Assembly (NCBI GenBank): GCA_016704465.1
Contig: JADJAD010000010.1
Location: 306,664-370,663, forward strand
Source of the DNA: Gemmatimonadota bacterium
GTDB lineage: Bacteria; Gemmatimonadota; Gemmatimonadetes; Gemmatimonadales; Gemmatimonadaceae
Reading direction: 5' to 3'
Length of the DNA stretch: 64,000 bases
Shown: positions 1 to 7,730 of the stretch, one piece after another
How the letters are laid out: every line of letters starts with the position of its first letter
Numbering within the stretch: position 1 is the first letter of the stretch
Notes under the pieces: generated by a model
Database searches by the model: none
The model's input: the letters and a program-made list of their open reading frames with translations, nothing else
What the model was told of the DNA's origin: nothing
Program-made: the position numbers and the translations under genes

Positions 1-105
1 AAGACGGACGCTCAGGGCAAGGTGTACTCTACGGCGATGCTGCGCATGATGCTCGACGTGGTAGACGACGAGGCCCGCGCGCTGGCGTTGCCGGCCGCAC
101 CCTGA
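1..105 (+). CDS. C-terminal end of an unidentified protein (5' truncated)
   Basis: Frame 1 is open from the first base to a TGA at 103-105 and encodes 34 residues ending in ALALPAAP. The beginning lies outside the window. The stretch STAMLRMMLDVVDDEARAL looks like an ordinary helical C-terminus, but it is too short to place in a family, so no function is given. Confidence 0.5.
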   Translation, partial: KTDAQGKVYSTAMLRMMLDVVDDEARALALPAAP

Positions 106-199
106 CCGCAGGAAACGTCGCGCGGATCTTCATCGGCCGCCGCGCGGCCGGGAGATCCCTGTCGCCTCACACCCGGCACGCTGCCAGGTCTCCCCGCAC

Positions 200-394
200 A
201 TGACGTCGCTCACCAAGCTGAAGCTCGGGCTCACGATCATCGGCCTGATCCTGTTCTTCTACGGTGTGCGCGTGGACAATACGACGCTGCGAATGATCGC
301 GATCGGGTTCGTCGCGGTCGCGTCGTTGCTGCGGTTCGCGAAGCGCGACAAGGACGCCGACACGCTTGACGAGCAACCTGCGCCCAAGGAGTGA
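200..394 (+). CDS. small membrane protein, function unknown
   Basis: This encodes 64 residues. Residues about 7-24 and 29-44 are hydrophobic and would form two membrane helices, followed by a charged tail (KRDKDADTLDEQ). The ATG at 200 has no strong Shine-Dalgarno sequence. The amphipathic pattern and acidic tail look like a real protein rather than a high-GC shadow frame. I do not recognise the family. It points towards hypB, which lies on the other strand. Confidence 0.5.
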   Translation: MTSLTKLKLGLTIIGLILFFYGVRVDNTTLRMIAIGFVAVASLLRFAKRDKDADTLDEQPAPKE

Positions 395-464
395 GCGCCG
401 CCTCCGCGCCTCAGCGCGAGGTCGCCAGCGCGCGAGGCGGGCATCGGCCGCGCCGACGAGCCGG

Positions 465-1159
465 TCATGCGGGCGCGGGGACCTCGCGCAAACGGCGCCA
501 AGCAGCACGCCTGGCATGAAGTAGCGTCATCCAGTCGTCCATCCCGGTGCCACGCTTCGCCGACACCTCGACGATCGTCATCCCGGGCCTGACCTCCTCG
601 ATCGCGGCGTGCGCCGCGGCGCGGTCAAACTCGCACGCCTCGGCCAGGTCGATCTTGGTGATCACCGCCACGTCGGCGGAGTTGAACATCGTGGGGTACT
701 TGAGCGGCTTGTCCTCGCCTTCGGTCACCGACAGCAGGGCGACGCGCATCGCCTCGCCCAGGTCGTAGCTGGCCGGGCAGACGAGGTTGCCCACGTTCTC
801 GATGAACAGGAAGTCCAACGTCGACAGCTCCCACTCCCCAAGGAACTCGCCGATCATCTCGGCCTCGAGATGGCAGCGTCCGTGCGTGTTGATCTGCCGG
901 GCTGGGGCTCCGCTCGGGCCAGGCGCTGGGCGTCGTGATCTGTCTCCAGGTCACCGACTAATGCCGCCGTGCGAACGCCTGCGGCGACAAGGTCGCCCAG
1001 CGTCCGCTCGAGGAACTGTGTCTTCCCGGTCCCGGGGCTCGACACCAGGTTCACGACGAAGACCCCCGCTGCCTCGAACCGCGCCCGCAACGCGTGCGCC
1101 AGTTCGTCATTCTTCTTGAGGATGCCCGCCCGCACCTGGACGATCCGCGTCTGGCTCAT
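465..1159 (-). CDS. hypB: HypB, nickel-inserting GTPase (frameshifted)
   Basis: HypB is the GTPase that, with HypA, loads nickel into NiFe hydrogenase. Codons from 1159 give the N-terminal half with P-loop SSPGTGKT (residues 40-47) and GDLETDHDAQR (69-79). The C-terminal half, ending at 465, sits in another frame with the metal-site cysteine of NLVCPASYD and the GTPase TKID motif. Between them, near position 914, one G seems missing: restoring it joins LAR to GAPARQINTHGRCH, including the Cys-His metal pair. There is no His-rich N-terminus. The ATG overlaps the hypA stop by four bases. The break may be a sequencing error or a real pseudogene. No hydrogenase structural genes are visible, so this could instead serve genes outside the window. 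Confidence 0.85.
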
Positions 1160-1503
1160 GGCTCGATCTCCAACGATTCAATCTGTAACTCACGTCCCTG
1201 GAGGATTTCCCCGCAGGGAGTCTGGCACGTGGGACAGCGCAGGCTCTGCACGCCGGGGAGTTCCACTTCCCGAAGGCAATGCGCACACCAGACGACTAAC
1301 GGGACGTCGTGGATCACCAGGCGCGAGCCTTCGAGCATCGTGCCCTTGCTGGCGTCGTCGTAGCAGAAGAGCAGGGCGCCCGGCTCCACCCCTGCCAGGC
1401 GCCCGATCTTCAGGTGTACCGCCACGACCCGCTTCGCATCGGCCTGCGCGGCCGACGCCACCGCCTGCTCGACGATCCCCTGCGCCAACGATAACTCGTG
1501 CAT
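1156..1503 (-). CDS. hypA: HypA, nickel metallochaperone
   Basis: This 115-residue protein has the usual HypA/HybF length. It begins MHEL with the nickel-binding His2, and has a zinc site of two CxxC pairs (C73/C76 and C90/C93). HypA delivers nickel to hydrogenase large subunits together with HypB and can also assist urease. The stop overlaps the hypB start, so the two are co-transcribed as hypA-hypB. A Ni/Co-transporter-like gene lies at 6939, separated by the nirK cluster. Confidence 0.92.
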   Translation of the reverse strand: MHELSLAQGIVEQAVASAAQADAKRVVAVHLKIGRLAGVEPGALLFCYDDASKGTMLEGSRLVIHDVPLVVWCAHCLREVELPGVQSLRCPTCQTPCGEILQGRELQIESLEIEP

Positions 1504-1746
1504 CGACCCCTGTGTGAGCGATGGCCCGTACGCCCCGGCGGCCCGAACGGAGCAGCCGATGGCGCGGGCGACGACTGGGTAGGTAAGCTCGCGCAGGAGC
1601 GCCGTGACGCCAAGCGCCAGGGGCGCCCCGGGGCGCGGTCAAGGCGACCGCTCCCGTCCGGACGTCAGGGCTCCAGGGACCAGGCGGCCGCACGTCTCAC
1701 GCGCCTCTCGATGACCGGAGGCCGTCGAGCACATGTGAGATGCCTT

Positions 1747-3186
1747 CTAGAACGTTGCGGTGACCGAGGAGAAGACGAAGGAGTAGCGGCGAGCGCTCCC
1801 GGTGTCGCGCAGGAACTGTCCGGGCATGAAGCGCGAGACGCCGCCATCGAGGCGCAGGTGACGGCCGAGCCGCCACTGGATCGTCGCGTCGACTTCCGTC
1901 CCGATGCGCGCCGACGCGTTCACCCCGGGCGCGCGAAAGATCCCGCCACCAACGTCGTACGCCGCGTCGGCGCGCGACGCACGCTGGAAGGCATGAAACG
2001 CGGTGCGTACCCTGGCCTGGTGATGCGGGGAGAACTGCACCACCAGTCGCTCCTCGACCAGGTTGCGGCGCCCGAGCACATCGGCGAACCCCGCGTAGGC
2101 ATGGCCGAGCGGATAGAGCTGGTCCCATGTCCCGCTTTGTGTCGCTTGTCCCGCTCGCGTACCACTGGCGCGGTCCGCGCCGACGGTCACGGCCGGTGCC
2201 CAGCGCGCAGCCGGCGACCAGGTGAGATCGCTCGCGATCATCGAGGCGGTCGTGACGTCCGCCCCGCCATGCACGCGCTGGATCCCACCCTCCAGCTCCA
2301 GGACGAGGTCGCGCCGTCCGACGGGGGTGAGCAGGCGCCCAGCGGCCGTGGCCCGCCTGGCGCTCGGCGCCGTCCCGATGGCATCGACCTGCTTCATCAA
2401 CATCGCCCCCTCGAGCACTCGACCGCGTTGGGCGGACTGCCAGGCAAGCGTTCCCCCCCAGAGCACGGTGGCCTTGTCGGAGACGTCGGCCCGGTCGGCC
2501 AAGACCTTTAGCGGCCGAACGCCGAGCAGCCCCACCGTGACGGGGCCACGCTTCGACTCGAGCGTCACGCCCTCGAACACCCGTCGCACGTTGGCCCAGT
2601 CGAGCGGCGAGACGATGCGCTCGCGACCCAGCAGCAACTCCTGGCGCCCCACACGTGCGGCGGAGGTGATCCCGGACGTGGTGCCCGCGACCTCGACGAA
2701 GGCATTGCCCCAGTCGCCTCGGTTGCGATCGAGTGCGCGCGCCCCGCCCGGGAGTTCCCGGCCGGCGACCTCGGCGTAGCGCCCCTCGAAGAAGCCGCGC
2801 ACATGGCGGCCGATGTGCAGGTCCGCGTGCAGGTGCGTGCGCAGCAAGCCAAATCCGTCCTCTCGCGTCCCCGGCCCACCGGCCAGAAAGCCATCGACCG
2901 ACTCGCCGCGCAGTCGCACATGCCCGCCCAACGAGAGCCAGATGCTCCCGCCGTCGCTCAGGGCGATGTGCTTGAGCGGGTCGCGGGGATCGCCCCGCGG
3001 CGTACGGGACCAGTCTTCACGAAATCGCAGGTTCTCGAAGGCGGGGCGGGGCGCTGGAGCGGCGGACTGCGCGTGCGCGCTTGCGACCCCGGTGATGCAC
3101 CAGCTGCCCGACACCATGACGGCGAGAACAACCGAGCGCCGTGCGTCGCGGCCAGGTCGCGCGACGTTGCGGCTGACGATTCTCAC
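1747..3186 (-). CDS. alginate-export-family outer-membrane beta-barrel protein
   Basis: The 479-residue product has a signal peptide (hydrophobic stretch ending ASAHAQ) and then features of the AlgE-like alginate export family: FREDWSR, LSLGGHVRLRGES, RTHLHADLHIGRHVRGFFEG and an aromatic C-terminal end (SFVFSSVTATF) expected of an outer-membrane barrel. I chose GTG at 3186 because GAGG stands just upstream and the longer frame adds a basic, unprotein-like stretch. It lies 10 bases after the SCO gene and is the last gene of the nirK cluster. No alginate biosynthesis genes are nearby, so the substrate is unknown; a channel for nitrite or another small anion is only a guess from context. Confidence 0.75.
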   Translation of the reverse strand: MRIVSRNVARPGRDARRSVVLAVMVSGSWCITGVASAHAQSAAPAPRPAFENLRFREDWSRTPRGDPRDPLKHIALSDGGSIWLSLGGHVRLRGESVDGFLAGGPGTREDGFGLLRTHLHADLHIGRHVRGFFEGRYAEVAGRELPGGARALDRNRGDWGNAFVEVAGTTSGITSAARVGRQELLLGRERIVSPLDWANVRRVFEGVTLESKRGPVTVGLLGVRPLKVLADRADVSDKATVLWGGTLAWQSAQRGRVLEGAMLMKQVDAIGTAPSARRATAAGRLLTPVGRRDLVLELEGGIQRVHGGADVTTASMIASDLTWSPAARWAPAVTVGADRASGTRAGQATQSGTWDQLYPLGHAYAGFADVLGRRNLVEERLVVQFSPHHQARVRTAFHAFQRASRADAAYDVGGGIFRAPGVNASARIGTEVDATIQWRLGRHLRLDGGVSRFMPGQFLRDTGSARRYSFVFSSVTATF

Positions 3187-3196
3187 TGGATCGACC

Positions 3197-3823
3197 TCAC
3201 TTTTGTGTTCGCGCCTGTGCCGTCTCGAGCACCGAACGCACCAACCGCGGCCGATCCGCCGGAACGCGCGGGGACTGGTACTGCAGGACACCACCTGCGT
3301 CGAGCACGCTGATGATGTTGGAGTGATCGAAGTCCCCGCTTGGCAGCTGTCGATAGCTCACCCCCAGCAACACCGCGAGCTGGCGTGTGTCGGACGGCGA
3401 GGCCCGGACGACCAGCCAGCGGTCGTCGAGCCCCATCTTCTCGGCGTGCTGCCGCAGTGCGCCCACGGAGTCACGCGCCGGATCGAACGATGCGAGGACG
3501 AAGCGCACCCGCGCGCGCACCTCTGGTGGAAGGTCGCGCTGCACCGCCTGCATTTCGCGCGTGATCATCGGACACGTCATGGTGCACGACGTGTAGACCA
3601 TCGCCACGACGACTGGCTGACCACGCAGGTCGGCGAGGGCGATGCTGCGCCCGTCGTAGTTGGTCCACCGGCTCGCCAGGCGATACAGCGACTGCTCGGG
3701 GAGCGCGCCGCGCTGCGGCACGGGTGACTGCGCGACGGCCAGTGCAAGAGGGGCGCACAGCGCGAGCAGGGCGTGACGCGCGAGGCGGCGGACGATCGGT
3801 GCAGGCCATTCGGAAGCGTTCAT
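3197..3823 (-). CDS. SCO1/SenC/PrrC-family copper chaperone
   Basis: The 208-residue protein has an N-terminal membrane anchor or signal (residues 13-31) and a thioredoxin-like fold carrying the SCO copper site: C80 and C84 in TSCTMTC, plus H166 in GDFDHSN. SCO proteins deliver copper to CuA-type centres or act as thiol reductases in the periplasm. The ATG at 3823 overlaps the stop of the SUMF1-domain gene (ATGA) and follows a GAGG. Being co-transcribed with nirK, it probably serves copper loading of nitrite reductase; that role is inferred from position. Confidence 0.9.
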   Translation of the reverse strand: MNASEWPAPIVRRLARHALLALCAPLALAVAQSPVPQRGALPEQSLYRLASRWTNYDGRSIALADLRGQPVVVAMVYTSCTMTCPMITREMQAVQRDLPPEVRARVRFVLASFDPARDSVGALRQHAEKMGLDDRWLVVRASPSDTRQLAVLLGVSYRQLPSGDFDHSNIISVLDAGGVLQYQSPRVPADRPRLVRSVLETAQARTQK

Positions 3824-4626
3824 CGAGGACCTCGCGAGCGAGTCGCGGGCGAGTCGCGCGCGACGCGGACGCCCAGCGTGGCCAAGGCATACGAACCGCG
3901 CAGCGATCCACGCAGCGCGTATCGCATGAAGGCCGAATAGTTCGAGGGATCGGCGGCCAGTGCGGCACCGCCGGCGCAAAACAGTCCATCATCGGGCCCG
4001 CTGTCACCACGAGATTCCCCGCTCGTGACTACGGTGTTGAAGTCGTCCACCCACTCCGAGGGACCGCCGAACAGCCCGGTCACTCCTTCGTCGCTCACAA
4101 TGCGAAATGCGGCCAGCGGCGTCGTGTCGCGCGCGCCGGCCTGCGACAATGCCAGGAGCTGCGCATTGACCCGGTCCGGATCGCCACTGATGGACGTACG
4201 GAAGCGACTGGCCGCCAGCTCCCACTCCTGGGTCGTCGGCAACCGGCCGCCGACCCAGTCGGCGTAGGCTCTCGCGGCGAACCACGAGACGTTCACCACC
4301 GGCGCGGCAGGCACGACCTCCGGGCCCAGTCGCGTGTCACCGGCCCAGTGACGCAGGTAGGACACGTCGGCCGCAATACGCGCCACGCGTGATCGCTGCC
4401 ACTCCGGGTTTGCCGTGACGAACCGGAGGTACTCCGCGTTGCTGACCGGTCGCTCGGCGAGCAGGAACCCGGCCACGGCAAGTCCACCGTCCGGGACGCC
4501 GGCAATGAACATCGGCCGGACCGGTCCGGGCGCGACGGACCGGAAACGCGGGGCGGGCGCCGGCTGTGCGGCGGCGCGAACGGCGCCACCGCACAGCAGG
4601 ATCGCGAACACGACGCGTCGAGTCAT
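3820..4626 (-). CDS. secreted SUMF1/FGE-domain protein, NirV-like
   Basis: This 268-residue protein begins with a clear signal peptide (residues 1-20, ending AAAQ). It then shows the formylglycine-generating-enzyme fold: PVSNAEYLRFV, PVVNVSWFAARAYADWVGGRLPTTQEWE and GPSEWVDDF. The C-terminal region lacks the paired catalytic cysteines of true FGE; only one Cys (LFCAGGAA) is left there, so it is unlikely to make formylglycine. SUMF1-type proteins called NirV accompany nirK in several denitrifiers, with unknown function. It follows nirK by 21 bases. A GTG nine bases upstream (4635) is an alternative start. Confidence 0.8.
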   Translation of the reverse strand: MTRRVVFAILLCGGAVRAAAQPAPAPRFRSVAPGPVRPMFIAGVPDGGLAVAGFLLAERPVSNAEYLRFVTANPEWQRSRVARIAADVSYLRHWAGDTRLGPEVVPAAPVVNVSWFAARAYADWVGGRLPTTQEWELAASRFRTSISGDPDRVNAQLLALSQAGARDTTPLAAFRIVSDEGVTGLFGGPSEWVDDFNTVVTSGESRGDSGPDDGLFCAGGAALAADPSNYSAFMRYALRGSLRGSYALATLGVRVARDSPATRSRGPR

Positions 4627-4647
4627 CGGTGCCACGGCGCGTCGTGA

Positions 4648-6120
4648 TCAGTGCGCGGCCGGAGGCGCGGCACGCACACGTTGCACGTCGCGCAGGGTGA
4701 CCAGGTCGGTCGCACGGTTGCCGAAGTTCGTGCGCACGTACGACAGCACGGCCGCCACGTCGCCATTCGTCAGCTGCAGGCTCGGCATCACGCCGTTGTA
4801 GGGCTGGCCGTTCACCGTCACCGCTCCGGACAACCCGCGCACCACCACGCCGATGGCGCGATCCTTGTCGGCCATCAGGTAGTCGCTGCTCGCCAGTGGC
4901 GGGAAGGCGCCGGGCACTCCTTGCCCCTCCAGCTGGTGGCAGGCCGCGCAGTTTGCGGCATACACCTGCTGACCGCGCGCCAGCAACTCGTTGCGCGGCA
5001 GCTCGCGCTCTGGCGCTGCCCCCGCCTCGACGGGCATCGCCTGAATGGCGCCGCCCTCCGGCAGGTACACCTGGTCGTCCTGCTTGCCGGAATAGATGGC
5101 CGCGTTCTCGCTGCCTTCCACCGCCAGCATGCCTAACGCGCCCTTGTTGAAGGCCCGGAAGATCGAGTGATCCACGAGGATGAAGGTCCCTGGCACCTCG
5201 AGCTTCATGTCGACAATCGCCGATCCGCCGGCCGGCACCAGCGTCGTCTGGACATCGCGCTGGTTCGCCAGCGACCCTCCCTCCGTGTAGACCTTGTCGA
5301 AGATCTCGCCGATGACGTGGAAGCTGGAGATCAGGTTCGGGCCGCCATTGCCGACAAACATGCGAACCGTCTCGCCGACCTTCGCCTTCAGCGCGTTGTC
5401 TCCCACCACCGCGCCCACGGAGCCGTTGAAGACCACGTACTCCGGATCCTCATGCAGCGCCTTCTCCATGTCGAACGGCTGGATACCAGGCGCCCCATGA
5501 CGTCCCGCGGTGTAGAACTCGCTCTGCACCAGGTAGAACTCCCGGTCGACCGGGGTGAGCCCTTCCTTGGGCTCGACCAGGATGAGACCGTACATGCCGT
5601 TGGCGATGTGCATGCCGACCGGCGCAGTTGCGCAATGGTAGACGTACAGGCCGGGGTTCAGCGCCGCGAACGAGAAGGTTGAACTGTGCCCGGGGGCCGT
5701 GAACGAGGCGGCCGCGCCGCCGCCAGGCCCGGTGACCGCGTGCAAGTCAATGTTGTGCGGCATCTGGCTCGATGGATGGTTGTTCAGGTGAAACTCCACC
5801 TCGTCGCCAACGCGCACTCGGAGCATCGGACCGGGCACCGATCCGCCAAAGGTCCAGAACGTGTACTCCACACCGTCCGCCAGCCGTTTCCGTATCTCGC
5901 GCGTCTCAAGATTGATGACCACCTTCGCCGGCGTCTTGCGCGTAATCGCCGCAGGCACCGCAGGCGCGAACGCCACCGTCAGGGTCTCGACCGGCAGCGC
6001 TCCACTCGGGCGATCCGCCATCGCGTCGCCGGCGGATGCGTCCGGCGATGCGCAGGCCGCCGCCGCAAGGACCGCCGCGGCGGCGGCTACTACCACGAGG
6101 AACGGCGTGCTTCGGCGCAT
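4648..6120 (-). CDS. nirK: copper nitrite reductase with C-terminal cytochrome c domain
   Basis: NirK reduces nitrite to nitric oxide in the periplasm. The 490-residue protein starts with a lipoprotein signal (lipobox ending AAC, C23). The two cupredoxin domains carry type-1 copper ligands H122, C163, H171 and M176, type-2 ligands H127, H162 and H318, and catalytic D125 and H268. A class I cytochrome c follows, with CAACH at 391-395 and a likely axial Met445, so the electron donor is fused on. ATG at 6120 is chosen because a signal peptide follows at once and a GAGAG lies upstream. It heads a cluster with a NirV-like gene, SCO and an outer-membrane protein. Residue assignments are by alignment from memory to Alcaligenes-type enzymes. 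Confidence 0.95.
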   Translation of the reverse strand: MRRSTPFLVVVAAAAAVLAAAACASPDASAGDAMADRPSGALPVETLTVAFAPAVPAAITRKTPAKVVINLETREIRKRLADGVEYTFWTFGGSVPGPMLRVRVGDEVEFHLNNHPSSQMPHNIDLHAVTGPGGGAAASFTAPGHSSTFSFAALNPGLYVYHCATAPVGMHIANGMYGLILVEPKEGLTPVDREFYLVQSEFYTAGRHGAPGIQPFDMEKALHEDPEYVVFNGSVGAVVGDNALKAKVGETVRMFVGNGGPNLISSFHVIGEIFDKVYTEGGSLANQRDVQTTLVPAGGSAIVDMKLEVPGTFILVDHSIFRAFNKGALGMLAVEGSENAAIYSGKQDDQVYLPEGGAIQAMPVEAGAAPERELPRNELLARGQQVYAANCAACHQLEGQGVPGAFPPLASSDYLMADKDRAIGVVVRGLSGAVTVNGQPYNGVMPSLQLTNGDVAAVLSYVRTNFGNRATDLVTLRDVQRVRAAPPAAH

Positions 6121-6226
6121 CGTTACTGCGTCTCTCGGTCCACTCACGGTCGGGCCCCCTGGGGTGAGAACTCGGCGTCGCGTGGTCGCTGCATTCGTCA
6201 GCGACCAGAAAGTACGCGAGCGCCGG

Positions 6227-6250
6227 TTGATCATATAGATGTGATAAAAG
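6227..6250 (-). promoter_or_regulatory. AT-rich block upstream of nirK, possible promoter/FNR-type half site
   Basis: About 107 bases before the nirK ATG lies a short AT-rich island (TTGATCATATAGATGTGATA on the plus strand) in very GC-rich DNA. It contains one TTGAT half site of the FNR/NnrR type, but the second half (ATCAA at the right spacing) is not present. I read it as the likely promoter zone of the nirK cluster; the regulator is not determined. Confidence 0.3.
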
Positions 6251-6938
6251 GATCGGTCGCACGCGAGGTCGTCGTTGCAGGGTTATCCCCGATCATGCGT
6301 CGGGGATTCGACGCGGCGGATTGCAGCTGCGGCGATTCCCCGGTGGGCGCCGGTGCGCGTTGCTCGCCCTTGCGCCAATCGCGGGGCCGGTCACGTGTGC
6401 GCGCGTCCCGCGTAACAGCGGCGCACGGAATTCTCCGTCCAGCTGCAGCACGCAGCCGACGGCATCGCAAATCCCACCCATCCCGTCAGGAGCATCGGCA
6501 GCGGCCACGTCGCAGCGCGCATCGGATTCGTTCGGAAACGGCGTGCCCCGCCGCGCCTCGATCGTGGTGCGTGCCGTCGCATGGGCGATCGCCCGAGCCG
6601 CACAGCACGACCACCTACCCTCTCTCACCCTCACCCACCACCACCCGCGTCGCCCGCCGACCGGCGCGCGGACGGCCGAGACGCGATATTGTTCAGGCGG
6701 TCCATGCCGGCATCGCCGAGCGCATGGTGCAGGTCGCGGCAACGCGACCGCTCGTGTGCCGCAACGATGTCGTCGAGCGTGCCGGCCGTGTCGCCCAGCG
6801 CTTCCTAACCCAGTCGCATACCGTGACGCGCCTTCGCCGTGAGGACCGCTCCGTTCTGACCCCTCGTCTGGTCCCTCCGCACGACGGCTGGCCCGCATGG
6901 CACGCATCCACGCGCATGGCCCTCACCGGTGATCTGGC
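6251..6938. other. 688-base stretch with no recognised gene
   Basis: No frame gives a recognisable protein. On the minus strand around 6700-6830 a frame reads like ordinary protein (for example LGDTAGTLDDIVAAHE) but has no start or recognisable domain and breaks near a GA-rich run at 6610-6660. It may be a decayed gene or chance. It separates the divergent nirK and Ni/Co-transporter genes. Confidence 0.4.
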
Positions 6939-7610
6939 ATGAACGCCGGCGTTCTTTCATTCGTCGGGGTTGGATTCCTCCTCGGATTTCGGCACGCCTT
7001 CGAGCCGGATCACCTCGCCGCCGTGACCACGCTCGCCGCGCGCGACCGTGGGTGGAGCCACGCCGCGCAGCTGGGGGTCGCCTGGGGCATTGGACACACT
7101 GCGAGCGTTGCCTTGGTGGCGGTCGCGCTCATCGTGCTGGGGGTGCACGTCCCCGAGGCCTTCTATCGCACCGCCGAGGTGGGGGTAGCAGCCCTCCTGA
7201 TCCTGCTCGGTGGATCGTCGCTGCTCGCCGAGGCCCGCCGTCACCGCGCCACGCTGGGCGCCCCGCACGCGACCGCCCATCGTGCACACGCGGCGCACTC
7301 CCACGGCCCGCGCGTCCGCAGCGTGGCCCGCTCGCTCTGGTTCGGGGTGGCGCACGGACTCGCGGGGAGTGGAGCGGTCGTCGTCCTGCTGGTCGCCGCC
7401 GCCTCGACGGTGCAGGCGCAGCTGGGCTACCTCGCCGCCTTCGGCGTGGGAACGGTCGCGGGTATGTCGACGGTGTCGCTCCTCACCGGCGCAGTGTCGG
7501 GCCTCGCCGCCGCCCGAAACGTGCGGGCGGCGCAGCACATCCGCGTGGGCGCGGCGCTCGCGAGCGCTGTGGTGGGCGTCATGCTTGGGTGGAGCGTCTA
7601 TCAGGGGTAG
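6939..7610 (+). CDS. nickel/cobalt transporter-like (UreH/NiCoT-type) membrane protein
   Basis: The 223-residue product has about six hydrophobic segments. Near the N-terminus is GFRHAFEPDHLAAV (residues 16-29), matching the HxxxxDH signature of helix II in NiCoT and UreH proteins, followed by GIGHT (50-54). A His-rich loop (HATAHRAHAAHSH, about residues 109-121) lies between the halves. Such proteins import nickel or cobalt for hydrogenase or urease. The location about 5.4 kb from hypAB supports a nickel role, but the genes do not form an operon. The exact substrate is not shown by the sequence. Confidence 0.8.
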   Translation: MNAGVLSFVGVGFLLGFRHAFEPDHLAAVTTLAARDRGWSHAAQLGVAWGIGHTASVALVAVALIVLGVHVPEAFYRTAEVGVAALLILLGGSSLLAEARRHRATLGAPHATAHRAHAAHSHGPRVRSVARSLWFGVAHGLAGSGAVVVLLVAAASTVQAQLGYLAAFGVGTVAGMSTVSLLTGAVSGLAAARNVRAAQHIRVGAALASAVVGVMLGWSVYQG

Positions 7611-7641
7611 GTCGCTCGCAGCAGCGGGACGCGGGCCCCCC

Positions 7642-7692
7642 AGCGCTCCCCTCGGCGCTGCCCCTGGGCGCTGCCCCTGGGCGCTGCCCCTC
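7642..7692. repeat. 13-bp tandem repeat
   Basis: Three units of GGCGCTGCCCCT(G/C), at 7654-7666, 7667-7679 and 7680-7692, are preceded by a diverged partial unit. They fill the gap between the transporter and the U32 gene. The copy number is a candidate for strain variation. Confidence 0.8.
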
Positions 7693-7730
7693 GGCAATGA
7701 CCCGCCGCGCCTACGGTTAGATTGCTCGCC

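Noticed and set aside
465..1159. Two separate genes instead of one broken hypB
   Set aside because: The halves match consecutive parts of HypB and one added base restores the conserved middle.
6227..6250. Complete FNR/NnrR operator upstream of nirK
   Set aside because: Only one TTGAT half site is present; the partner half at the right spacing is missing.
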